A stretch of DNA of 18,150 bases from JAJPHF01 sp035293805 (lineage in GTDB: Bacteria > Chloroflexota > UBA6077 > JAJPHF01): contig DATGMD010000008.1 in NCBI GenBank assembly GCA_035293805.1, positions 1-18,150 of the forward strand, written 5' to 3'. Position numbers and translations under genes: made by a program. Below, in pieces: positions 1 to 6,256 of the stretch (its first letter is position 1; the number at the start of each line of letters is the position of its first letter). The notes below the pieces were generated by a model that saw nothing but the letters and a program-made list of their open reading frames with translations, had not been told where the DNA came from and did no database searches.

Positions 1-687
1 TTGCGCCTCGACGCCGCGCTGTACGAGCCCGCCCCACGGCGCGGCCCGCGCCAGGTCGGCCGTCCCCGCCTCAAGGGCCAGCGCCTGCCGACGCTGGCCG
101 CGGTGGCGGGGAGATCCGACCACGCCTGGGCCCAGATTGCCGTCCCCGACTGGTACGGGACCGGGGAGCGGAGGGTAGAGGTCAGCTCGGACACCGCCGT
201 CTGGTACCACACCGGCCTGCCGCCCGTGCCCGTGCGCTGGGTTCTCAGCCGCGACCCGCACGGCCAGTTCGACACGCAGGCCCTGCTCTGCACCGACCTC
301 GCCGTCGCGCCGGCGCAGGTCGTGGCCTGGTTCGTCCGCCGCTGGCAGTTGGAGGTCACCTTCGAGGAAGCACGCCGGCACCTCGGCCTCGAGACCCAGC
401 GGCAGTGGTCGGAGTGGGCGATCCGCCGCACCACCCCGGCATTGCTCGGACTGTGCTCGCTGGTGACCCTGTTCGCGCATCAGTACGTGAGCCGAACGCC
501 GACCCGGATTCGGCAGGCGGCCTGGTACCGGAAAGCGCAGCCCACCTTCGCGGATGCACTGGCACTGGTCCGCCGCGAGCTCTGGGCACAGGCGGCTTTT
601 CGCCTGTCCGCCAGCGAACCCGACATGCTAAAAGTCCCGCGCACGTTCGTCGAGCGCCTAACGGAAACGCTCTGCTACGCCGCCTGA
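1..687 (+). CDS. IS701-like DDE transposase, C-terminal part (5' end outside window)
   Basis: The frame is open from the window edge, so the true start probably lies to the left; the TTG at base 1 need not be the start. The 228 visible residues carry the C-terminal half of a DDE transposase. A strand with VRWVLSRDP is followed by WFVRRWQLEVTFEEARRHLG (residues about 110-129), which holds the catalytic Glu in a Y/W-x2-R-x3-E-type signature, then an ETQRQWSEWAI block and a hydrophobic helix (LLGLCSLVTLFAH). This block order is typical of IS701/DDE_5 (PF13546) enzymes. The protein would cut and join the ends of its own element. Codon use is high-GC and the frame is intact to TGA at 685-687, so only the left end of the element is missing here. 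The related IS4 group is the main alternative. Confidence 0.85.
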   Translation: MRLDAALYEPAPRRGPRQVGRPRLKGQRLPTLAAVAGRSDHAWAQIAVPDWYGTGERRVEVSSDTAVWYHTGLPPVPVRWVLSRDPHGQFDTQALLCTDLAVAPAQVVAWFVRRWQLEVTFEEARRHLGLETQRQWSEWAIRRTTPALLGLCSLVTLFAHQYVSRTPTRIRQAAWYRKAQPTFADALALVRRELWAQAAFRLSASEPDMLKVPRTFVERLTETLCYAA

Positions 688-707
688 ACGGCCAAAGTCG
701 AGCTTAG
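688..707 (+). mobile_element. Putative right end of the IS701-like element with 4-bp target duplication
   Basis: Only 16 nt after the transposase stop, the sequence AAAGTCGAGC is followed by TTAG at 704-707. IS701-family elements usually insert at YTAR and duplicate 4 bp, and TTAG fits that pattern, so I place the element end at about 703. The left end is outside the window, so neither terminal inverted repeats nor the second TTAG copy can be checked. Confidence 0.4.
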
Positions 708-958
708 CACGAAATCGTGGTGTTGCCGAAGCTGTCGGTGCTTGATGTGCAGTCGCTGATGGCGTCGTCACCATAGGTCGTTGTCATCGTCTCGCTGGCG
801 TTGGCGCTCGCGGCCACGACGCGCCTGGTCAGCCAGCTGCTCGATAGGGTATGGATTACGGCGTAAGCGCTGCCTGGTATGCTAGCCTGGAGTACACACT
901 GGAATGCGAATGTGGCTGCTCGCCAGCGACCGCATGGCCGGGATTCAGACATCATCAA
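704..958 (-). pseudogene. Possible 3' fragment of a small secreted protein next to the IS end
   Basis: This 84-codon minus-strand frame ends in a Ser/Thr/Asn-rich stretch with two cysteines (DCTSSTDSFGNTTISC), a pattern often seen at the C-terminus of small exported bacterial proteins. Its stop codon (TAA, 706-704) falls exactly in the putative IS701 target duplication. The reading frame may therefore have been interrupted by the insertion and borrow a stop from it. The N-terminal half is not convincing and overlaps the start of the plus-strand gene at 904. I do not recognise the family. It may equally be non-coding. Confidence 0.25.
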
Positions 959-1320
959 ACGTGCCTGAGATGAGTTGGCAGCTAGATATAGAAGTACCTC
1001 ATCACGACTTAGGTATCGGCACGCTTTATGCCTCGATTGATGCGTTTACGGTCCGCAGCGACCAAGGCATCCGCCTAGACGAGGCTGGTCTTCAGCTGTC
1101 GGGACTCGGACAACGGTTGTCGTATAGTGGTGCCATCCGCATTCCGGAATGGCCCGGTGGGTTTCAGGATGGTGACCAAGGGCGCTTACAGGGTTGGATC
1201 GTAACCCCGAGTGGCAGCTTCGGTACAGGCACGGTTGGCTTCTCTGTGCGGCCTCAACCTACCGGTTTGGCGAGTGATGCTCCATACTCAGCTGCGTCCC
1301 ACGAGTGCCAAGCGCAGTAA
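904..1320 (+). CDS. Hypothetical protein, 138 aa
   Basis: I do not recognise this protein. The ATG at 904 is preceded by TGGAG about 10 nt upstream; a second ATG two codons in is equally possible. The codons look coding, with varied third positions and few rare runs. The predicted chain has no signal peptide or membrane segment. Residues about 24-115 alternate hydrophobic and polar positions and are rich in Gly, as in small beta-sheet proteins (SWQLDIEV near residue 24, GRLQGWIVTPSG near residue 94). It ends 36 nt before a strong symmetrical hairpin that should terminate it. Its base composition is less GC-rich than the metabolic genes to the right, consistent with accessory DNA. No neighbour suggests a function. 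Confidence 0.5.
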   Translation: MRMWLLASDRMAGIQTSSNVPEMSWQLDIEVPHHDLGIGTLYASIDAFTVRSDQGIRLDEAGLQLSGLGQRLSYSGAIRIPEWPGGFQDGDQGRLQGWIVTPSGSFGTGTVGFSVRPQPTGLASDAPYSAASHECQAQ

Positions 1321-1356
1321 AGCCTTGCCTTCATGCCCCGTGCCCCGGGACAAAGC

Positions 1357-1390
1357 GAGAGGGAAGCATGACGTATCATGCTTCCCTCTC
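1357..1390. terminator. Perfect 15-bp hairpin, bidirectional terminator between convergent genes
   Basis: GAGAGGGAAGCATGA (1357-1371) and its exact reverse complement (1376-1390) flank a 4-nt loop, CGTA. The hairpin sits between the stop of the plus gene (1320) and the stop of the minus gene (1404). Short T-containing tracts follow on both strands (GCTTTG on minus, TGAAAACCGTTG on plus) but there is no strong U-run. Position and symmetry support a shared terminator. Confidence 0.75.
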
Positions 1391-1403
1391 TGAAAACCGT
1401 TGT

Positions 1404-2144
1404 TTACCGGGAGCGGACTTGCAGGTCCTGCACTTCGATCCGGTGCGCCTCAACGCCGTTCACGGTTTCCACCAGCCGGGTCGGGATACCGTCAGCCACG
1501 CGGTAGGTGATCTCGGTACGCACTTGCCGCGCTGGCTGCGGTGTGGCAGCCGGACCCTGCGCCCCTGACGGAGGGATGTACGCGGGCACGGTCTCCTCGC
1601 GACTGGCCACCGCCAAATCTGTGCCGAGAGGTCTGCTGGTGTACCCGCGCATTTTGAGGAGTCCGTCGATGCCACCTGGCGCTAGCCATTTCGCCGGCAC
1701 GGTCAGCTCGCCTGGGGCCCACTGGGTAACGACGTCTGGAAAGCCCGGTCGGTGGTGGACCGTCGTCTGGCCGTTGAACGTTGGCATCATACCTACCGAC
1801 TGCGGCACAGCCGAGTCCGCCAACAGTGTCGTCGTGAACTGTCGCCGCACAGTGTAACCTACACGAACGCGCTGAGTACGAGTGGTAGCGCTGCCGAGGT
1901 GCTCGTGCGTAGTCTCTTGGAAGGTCATGGTAAACGGAGGCCATGGCTCGTCGCGTCCCGCAGCCGCTGGATCCGCGCGCTGTGCCACAGCGGTCAGTGC
2001 AAAGACCGTTGGTGGTATGCCGCCTCCCAGCGTAGCGGTCTGCTCAGTGGGGCTGGCCATGCTGTAGCTACTGCCCACAGCTAGGACGAGAGCTGCCACC
2101 AAGAGCAAGATACTCGCGCGGCCCCATCCAGACAACCCTAGCAT
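1404..2144 (-). CDS. Exported hypothetical protein, 246 aa, with signal peptide
   Basis: The ATG at 2144 has a strong RBS (GGAAGGAG at 2160-2153, spacing 8). Residues 1-30 form a classic Sec signal: a basic start (GWGRA), a hydrophobic core (SILLLVAALVLAV) and a likely cleavage after SMA at residue 30. The mature part of about 216 residues has no further membrane segment. The C-terminal third (TEITYRVADGIPTRLVETVNG, residues about 210-230) reads as successive beta-strands like those in LolA-type or lipoprotein-sorting folds, but this is a resemblance only. It has no cysteine at the processing site, so it is secreted rather than lipidated. It lies 24 nt downstream of an interrupted exported-protein gene and is probably co-transcribed with it, ending at the hairpin 1357-1390. 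Confidence 0.75.
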   Translation of the reverse strand: MLGLSGWGRASILLLVAALVLAVGSSYSMASPTEQTATLGGGIPPTVFALTAVAQRADPAAAGRDEPWPPFTMTFQETTHEHLGSATTRTQRVRVGYTVRRQFTTTLLADSAVPQSVGMMPTFNGQTTVHHRPGFPDVVTQWAPGELTVPAKWLAPGGIDGLLKMRGYTSRPLGTDLAVASREETVPAYIPPSGAQGPAATPQPARQVRTEITYRVADGIPTRLVETVNGVEAHRIEVQDLQVRSR

Positions 2145-2168
2145 CTGTCTATCTCCTTCCCGGGACAG

Positions 2169-2726
2169 CTAACATGACCCGCCGTAGCCTTCGCGGGCCG
2201 AAGTGTTGTTATATAGATAGTGCGTCAGCCACTCAGAGCACCAGTAGTAGCAACTCGGGTTGCATTCGTAGAACTGGATCCGGTACTGTGTAGCTGCAGG
2301 CTGTGAGATCGTCCCGCCGGGATCATCGCCCCATGGGCCTGCGGGAGAGCAGCCCATATAGGCATTCCACGGTGATCCGAGGCAGGTGTTTTGATACCAA
2401 CCAGCCCCGGGCTGGGTAGCTACCTGTTGTCAACCGCTGCCGTTCCACCAGAAGTCATTAAGGGACCAGAGGTGCCAGTACTGGGCGCCGCCATCGATGG
2501 CGCCAGTGTACCATCGGTCGTAGACTTGGCCGTATGAGCCGTAGTTGTCGTAATCGACGTGGGCGCAGTAGTACTTCGGACCGGTTTGATCGCAGGTATC
2601 TGCAGTCTGTAGCACCGCTCGTGCAGAAGGTAGCCGCACAACTCACCACACCAGCGTCGTGAATATGCTGATCAGTACGAGCAAGATGCGCAAGCGCTCT
2701 ATAGTGCGGCCGCGAGAGAGCCCCAT
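2169..2726 (-). pseudogene. Secreted Trp/Tyr/Cys-rich protein gene interrupted by two in-frame UGA codons
   Basis: One reading frame runs from ATG 2726 to TAG 2171-2169 (185 sense-plus-UGA codons) with TGA at 2645-2643 and 2432-2430. The start has a good RBS (GGAGGT, 7 nt spacing). The first 27 codons give a basic start and a hydrophobic core (RLRILLVLISIFTTLVW); the frame then meets UGA and continues VVRLPSARA, a plausible signal-peptidase site. The mature part keeps one composition across the second UGA: many W, Y, G and N residues and cysteine groups, such as YECNPSCYYWC near the end. No frameshift is needed anywhere. Other genes here stop at TGA, so a reassigned code is unlikely. Most likely these are two nonsense mutations (TGG or CGA to TGA) in a decaying gene; programmed UGA readthrough is the alternative. 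I do not recognise the family. Confidence 0.6.
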
Positions 2727-3160
2727 GTACATGACCTCCGGTTTATAACGTTACACGAGTCGCTAGTTTCTGATGTGACCACTGACCCGAGCGGCCGCAC
2801 CATTGCGCAGGCCTTGGGAGTGACCCCGGCGGTGAGCCAGTAGCTTAAGCAGGCGCGTCCCAGGTAGTCCTCGGGCCGACGCACCCAGCCGACCGCGACT
2901 GCACTAACCGCCGCCTGGCGACGTGACCATGTTTACATGAGGACGCTCAGATCCGTAAGTAGTGATGGTCAGGTAGAGCATGACCGGGTGAAGCCTCTCG
3001 TTCTATGGCCAGCGCTGGTAAGAACGCAGCACCATCGTAGCTGAGAGTGCTCGGATTGGCAATCGGAAGAAATTCGGGGTTTTCAACCAGAGACCGCCGA
3101 ATTTGTTCGGGGGTCTCTGCAAGGCCTCGGTCGGCGGAGCGGAGCGGGGTTTAGGTCCAA
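2727..3160. other. Intergenic stretch with a possible transposase-HTH relic
   Basis: No intact gene is visible. On the plus strand, 2784-2840 translates as GRTIAQALGVTPAVSQ, stop, LKQAR. This resembles the helix-turn-helix of IS630-like transposases with the usual Trp of SQWLK changed to TAG, and a second TAG follows a few codons on. Sequence match is by eye only and the relic call is weak. The left edge holds the RBS of the minus gene at 2726. The right edge holds the hairpin at 3088-3119. Confidence 0.3.
3088..3119 (-). terminator. Hairpin downstream of the response regulator gene
   Basis: CAGAGACC-G-CCGAA (3088-3101) pairs with TTCGG-G-GGTCTCTG (3106-3119), giving 13 base pairs with one G-G mismatch and a 4-nt loop. 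It lies about 40 nt beyond the stop of the minus-strand response regulator. A weak T-containing tract (GTTGAAAA) follows on the minus strand, so terminator function is likely but not certain. Confidence 0.5.
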
Positions 3161-3991
3161 TCAATCAGGCTGCTGAACCGGACGGCCGGCATTGCTAGGG
3201 CGCACCTGAGGGCGACCAGGCACGCGCATGGTTACGCCGCCGAACCCCCTGTTTCCAGCCGTGGCCGGTAGGGACAGGAGACCGCTTTGGAGAGCCTGGA
3301 GCACCACTCCCGTGCGGGAGTGCACGTGGAACTTCTCGATCAGATGGGAGCGGTGATCCGCCACGGTCTTGGCTGACAGACCAAGAGCGGCGGCGATCTC
3401 GTCATTGCTGTGATCGAGGGCCAGCAACCGAAGGATATCGCGTTCTCGTGGAGTAAGGCGCTCGCGGGGGACGGTCGTAGTCGGCTCCACGTGGGCGCCC
3501 ACTCGGATTGTGGACCCGATGCCCGCTCGTCCGGTCTCGACCACTTGCACCGCCTGGCCCTGCGCCACGAGGCGGACCGCCTTGACCAGCTCCGGGGGGC
3601 CCATGGTCTTCAGCAGATACCCCAGGGCGCCCATCTGCCGAAGTGTTCGCTCGTCGCCGCTGTTGGGATCGCCCGTAATGGCTAGGACGGCCACCGCGGG
3701 CGCGCTGCGTCGCACCTGGCGGGCCACCTCGATGCCGCTCAGGTCCGGCAGCCGCATATCCAGCAGCAGGACATCAGGGCGGTGCTGCTCGACGAGCGGC
3801 AGTGCCTCGGTGCCCTGTGCAGCCGTGCCCACCACCCGGATCCCCTCGGCGCTCTCCAGCCATAGCTGCATCCCGGCGAGGACCAAGGGATGGTCGTCCA
3901 CGATCACGACGCGGATCGAGTGCGGGCAATGCCCCCACGCCCTCGCGAGTTCCCGCGTTGGCCCAGCGGCCTGGCTCCCATACGTCCCCAT
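3161..3991 (-). CDS. NarL/FixJ-family response regulator, 276 aa
   Basis: A receiver domain spans residues about 26-145: acidic pair D32-D33 (VVIVDDHPLV), phospho-acceptor D78 (DVLLLDMRLPDLSG), T106 and K128. A LuxR-type helix-turn-helix spans about 178-237 (LTPRERDILRLLA, then NDEIAAALGLSAKTVADHRS). It should be phosphorylated by a histidine kinase and bind DNA as a dimer. The frame extends 55 codons upstream to 4156, but that extension has unlikely composition, so I prefer ATG 3991, preceded by a G-rich patch (GGGGGGCGG). Even this start leaves about 25 residues before the receiver, so a later start is possible. A 35-residue Gly/Pro/Arg-rich tail follows the HTH. No kinase is adjacent; the only kinase here is more than 10 kb away. 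Confidence 0.9.
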   Translation of the reverse strand: MGTYGSQAAGPTRELARAWGHCPHSIRVVIVDDHPLVLAGMQLWLESAEGIRVVGTAAQGTEALPLVEQHRPDVLLLDMRLPDLSGIEVARQVRRSAPAVAVLAITGDPNSGDERTLRQMGALGYLLKTMGPPELVKAVRLVAQGQAVQVVETGRAGIGSTIRVGAHVEPTTTVPRERLTPRERDILRLLALDHSNDEIAAALGLSAKTVADHRSHLIEKFHVHSRTGVVLQALQSGLLSLPATAGNRGFGGVTMRVPGRPQVRPSNAGRPVQQPD

Positions 3992-4079
3992 GGGTCCGCC
4001 CCCCACGCTGTGCAGTGGCGCCCCAGCCGAGCGCACCGTCCGGCTGCCGGTGTGTGGATCAAACGACCGTGGACGCAAA

Positions 4080-4607
4080 ATGTTACACGATGTGCAGGTG
4101 GCGGTCGCAACCGACGAGGCCGACCAGCCGGAGAGGGCGGCGCAAGGAACCGACACCAGCGCTGCTCAGCGCTTACCGAGGTGGCACCGGTCGGGCGCTA
4201 GCCTACCGTCCGCCGGCCTACTGGCTGGATCGGTCGAGGTCCAGAACGGGGCCTACTACGGTATCTTTCGTGGCCACGCGCACGACCCGCCGGAGTTTCG
4301 CGACGCCCTCCAGCGCCGTGCGCAGGCTTACCCGCGCGCCCGGCAGCAGCGCCGCCAGCTCGGACGGCACCGCCAGTTGATGAGGGATCCACGCTACGAC
4401 GTCCCGTCCCCCGCCATCCCCTTCTCTTGGTCAGCAGCGTGGGCCGCGCTCGGCTCCCTGGCTCAACGGCGCGCTGAGTACCCGCCTCGCCAACCCTGCC
4501 GGGCGAGCTGGCTGCTCACCGGCCGCCTGGCGGCGGTGTCCCCCAGCATTCGGCGGTCGGTCTCGCGGCCCCGCCGGCAACGCCGGACGACCGCCCCCCG
4601 CCAATAG
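4080..4607 (+). CDS. Doubtful hypothetical ORF, 175 aa
   Basis: This open frame starts at ATG 4080, divergent from the response regulator, with no clear RBS. The chain is strongly Arg/Ala/Pro-rich, especially after residue 75, which is typical of chance frames in high-GC DNA. A middle part (SVEVQNGAYYGIFRGHAHDP) reads more like a protein. It overlaps, on the other strand, a frame that also looks protein-like, so at most one is real. No family is recognised. Confidence 0.2.
   Translation: MLHDVQVAVATDEADQPERAAQGTDTSAAQRLPRWHRSGASLPSAGLLAGSVEVQNGAYYGIFRGHAHDPPEFRDALQRRAQAYPRARQQRRQLGRHRQLMRDPRYDVPSPAIPFSWSAAWAALGSLAQRRAEYPPRQPCRASWLLTGRLAAVSPSIRRSVSRPRRQRRTTAPRQ
4218..4430 (-). pseudogene. Possible protein-coding relic lacking a clear start
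   Basis: Between TGA (4433-4431) and TAG (4220-4218) the minus strand has 70 open codons with no ATG. The translation is unusually protein-like (DVVAWIPHQLAVPSELAALL, then ARVSLRTALEGVAKLRRVVR, then VATKDTVVGPVLDLDRSSQ), and about 80% of its third positions are G or C. This could be the tail of a gene whose 5' part has been lost, or chance. I do not recognise it. Confidence 0.25.
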
Positions 4608-4614
4608 CTTCCTC

Positions 4615-4634
4615 TTTAGACAGGTTTAGACAGG
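4615..4634. repeat. Tandem 10-bp direct repeat
   Basis: TTTAGACAGG occurs twice head to tail (4615-4624 and 4625-4634) in otherwise non-coding DNA. Two copies could bind a regulator on one face of the helix (spacing one turn) or be a chance duplication. Confidence 0.6.
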
Positions 4635-4859
4635 CCGCGAGGCGCGCCGGAGAGCGCCCGCCATCCCGCGCGACGTGGTCGCCGTCCCGGCCCGTACACG
4701 CCTCCCACCCCGCCCGCCGCCCGCGCCCGGCCCGGGGCCTCACCCCGCCGGCCCGGCCCGCGACGGAGCCCCGGGGGAGTATCGTACGGGGCAAACGATG
4801 CGACCTTCCGCGCCCGACCAGCGCGCGCAGACCCGCGCCCGGCCTAGCAGTTAACCACC

Positions 4860-4883
4860 CGGTCAAGGAGCATCGTTTGACCG
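4860..4883. promoter_or_regulatory. Candidate operator: 7-bp inverted repeat upstream of the FMN enzyme
   Basis: CGGTCAA (4860-4866) and TTGACCG (4877-4883) form a perfect inverted repeat with arm centres 17 bp apart, the geometry of a dimeric regulator site. A 10-bp piece overlapping its right half (GCATCGTTTG, 4870-4879) also occurs inverted at 4792-4801 (CAAACGATGC), suggesting an upstream second half-site. It lies about 60 bp before the candidate promoter at 4941-4970. Function is inferred from position and symmetry only. Confidence 0.4.
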
Positions 4884-4940
4884 TTCCTCGGCTAAACTGC
4901 GTCGCTACGTCGTCGGGCGCACCCCGGCCTCCGCCCGGCG

Positions 4941-4970
4941 TTGCTTCGCCGTGTAGGGGTAGGTTATACG
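4941..4970 (+). promoter_or_regulatory. Candidate sigma-70-type promoter of the FMN enzyme gene
   Basis: TTGCTT (4941-4946) and TATACG (4965-4970) are separated by 18 bp. Transcription would start near 4977, leaving a leader of about 35 nt with the RBS before ATG 5011. This supports 5011 rather than the upstream GTG at 4975 as the start. The match is moderate. Confidence 0.4.
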
Positions 4971-5010
4971 CATAGTGGCGGCGGGGTTCGACCGCGGGAG
5001 GACGGTGCCG

Positions 5011-6054
5011 ATGGCTGTGACTGCTGAGTTCCTGACGCTGCCAGAGCTGCGCCGCGCGGCGCGGGCGAAGCTGGCGCCCGCGGTGTGGGACTACGTGGCC
5101 GGCGGCGCCGACAGCGAGGCCACGCTGCGGAACAACCGACGGGCGATGAGCCGCTACGTGTTCCGGCCGCGGGTGCTGCGCGACGTGAGCCGGGTCGACC
5201 TGCGCACGACGTTCCTCGGGATGCCGCTGGCGCTGCCGATCATGACCGCGCCGATGGGCTCACTGGAGCAGGTCCACCCGGACGGCGATCTGGCGATGGC
5301 GCGGGCCGCCGGGCGGATGGGCACGATCCACTGGCTGACGACCCAGACGGCGTCCACGCCCGAGGCGGTGAGCGCGGCGGCGAGCGGGCCGCTCGTCTTC
5401 CAGCTCTACTTCCGCGGCGACTACGCCTGGGCCGAGGCGCTGATCCGGCGCGTCGAGGCGGCGGGCTTCCGCGCGCTGGCGCTGACGGTGGACAACGCGG
5501 CCTACGGGCGGCGCGAGCGCGACATCGTGCGGCGCCGCGAGTCCCGCAACCACCCCACGGGCCTCGGCCTGCCGCCGGGGCGCGGGCGCATGGGCGCGCT
5601 GACCTGGGCGGACGTGGACTGGCTGCGCGCGACGACGCGGCTGCCGCTGATCGTGAAGGGCATCCAGGACCCGGAGGACGCGCGCCTGGCCGCCGAGCAC
5701 GGCGTCGCGGCGGTCCACCTGTCGAACCACGGCGGGCGGAACCTCGACTACTCGCCCGCCCCGATCGACATCCTCGCCGACTCGGTCGCGGCGGTGGCCG
5801 GCCGCGCCGAGGTGATCGTCGACGGCGGCTTCCAGCGCGGCACCGACGTGCTGAAGGCCCTGGCGCTCGGGGCGCGGGCGGTGGTGATCGGCAAGGCAGC
5901 GGCCTGGGGCCTGGGCGCCGCCGGCGAGGAGGGGGTGGTGCGCACGCTGGAGCTGCTGGCGCTGGAGCTGTGCATCGCGATGGCGAACACCGGCCAGGCC
6001 CGCGTCGCGGACGTCGGCCCCGCGCTGGTGCAGCGCGCGTGCCGGGCCGGGTAG
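5011..6054 (+). CDS. FMN-dependent alpha-hydroxy-acid oxidase/dehydrogenase, 347 aa
   Basis: This is a TIM-barrel flavoenzyme of the glycolate oxidase / lactate dehydrogenase (LldD) family, oxidising a 2-hydroxy acid to a 2-keto acid. The conserved active-site set is present: Y28 (VWDYVAGGADSE), Q131 and Y133 (FQLYFRGD), T159 (ALTVD), K216 (LIVKGI), catalytic H240 and R243 (LSNHGGRNLD), and the FMN-phosphate loop DGGFQRGTDVLKALALGA from D271. The usual HGGRQ is HGGRN here. The loop between the barrel halves (residues about 165-200) is short, so the chain is at the small end of the family. ATG 5011 follows GGGAGG by 8 nt; an in-frame GTG at 4975 would add 12 residues but has no such site. Together with the hydrolase gene 202 bp downstream it may finish a ring-cleavage pathway. 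The exact substrate cannot be told from sequence. Confidence 0.9.
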   Translation: MAVTAEFLTLPELRRAARAKLAPAVWDYVAGGADSEATLRNNRRAMSRYVFRPRVLRDVSRVDLRTTFLGMPLALPIMTAPMGSLEQVHPDGDLAMARAAGRMGTIHWLTTQTASTPEAVSAAASGPLVFQLYFRGDYAWAEALIRRVEAAGFRALALTVDNAAYGRRERDIVRRRESRNHPTGLGLPPGRGRMGALTWADVDWLRATTRLPLIVKGIQDPEDARLAAEHGVAAVHLSNHGGRNLDYSPAPIDILADSVAAVAGRAEVIVDGGFQRGTDVLKALALGARAVVIGKAAAWGLGAAGEEGVVRTLELLALELCIAMANTGQARVADVGPALVQRACRAG

Positions 6055-6126
6055 CGTGGGCTCGGCACCGCGGCCCCCGCCCAACCAAAAGCGGCTTCGC
6101 AAGAGTGAGCCATCCGCGACCGGCCC

Positions 6127-6158
6127 GGTCGTAGGGCAGGGGCTCGTCCCCTGCCGCC
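6127..6158 (+). repeat. Dispersed 32-bp palindromic element, copy 1
   Basis: The core GGCAGGGG-CTCGT-CCCCTGCC makes an 8-bp stem with a 5-nt loop, preceded by GGTCGTAG. The whole 32 bp recurs in inverted orientation at 12336-12367, and a C-to-T variant of its left half is found twice at 9063-9138. It lies between two co-directional genes, as REP-like elements often do. A regulatory or attenuator role is possible. Confidence 0.75.
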
Positions 6159-6256
6159 GGGTAACCCGGCAGGCAGAATTGTCCCGGGAACGGCGATAGG
6201 CACCGCACGGTCGCGGCGTCCGCGAGAGCTGGACACGCGCTCCGGAGGAGGGCCCG

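Larger units (their letters stand above)
3992..4974. other. About 980-bp stretch without a confident gene
   Basis: This GC-rich interval separates the minus-strand response regulator from the plus-strand FMN enzyme. It holds the presumed promoters of both, two mutually exclusive weak open frames (plus 4080-4607, minus 4430-4218), a perfect tandem 10-bp repeat TTTAGACAGG (4615-4634), and inverted repeats at 4792-4879. I see no RNA gene. Confidence 0.5.

Noticed and set aside
2169..2726. UGA-as-Trp genetic code
   Set aside because: Several intact genes here, such as the transposase and the alpha/beta hydrolase, end at TGA in the expected place.
3992..4156. N-terminal 55-residue extension of the response regulator
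   Set aside because: Composition is unlike a receiver N-terminus; ATG 3991 already leaves about 25 residues before the domain.
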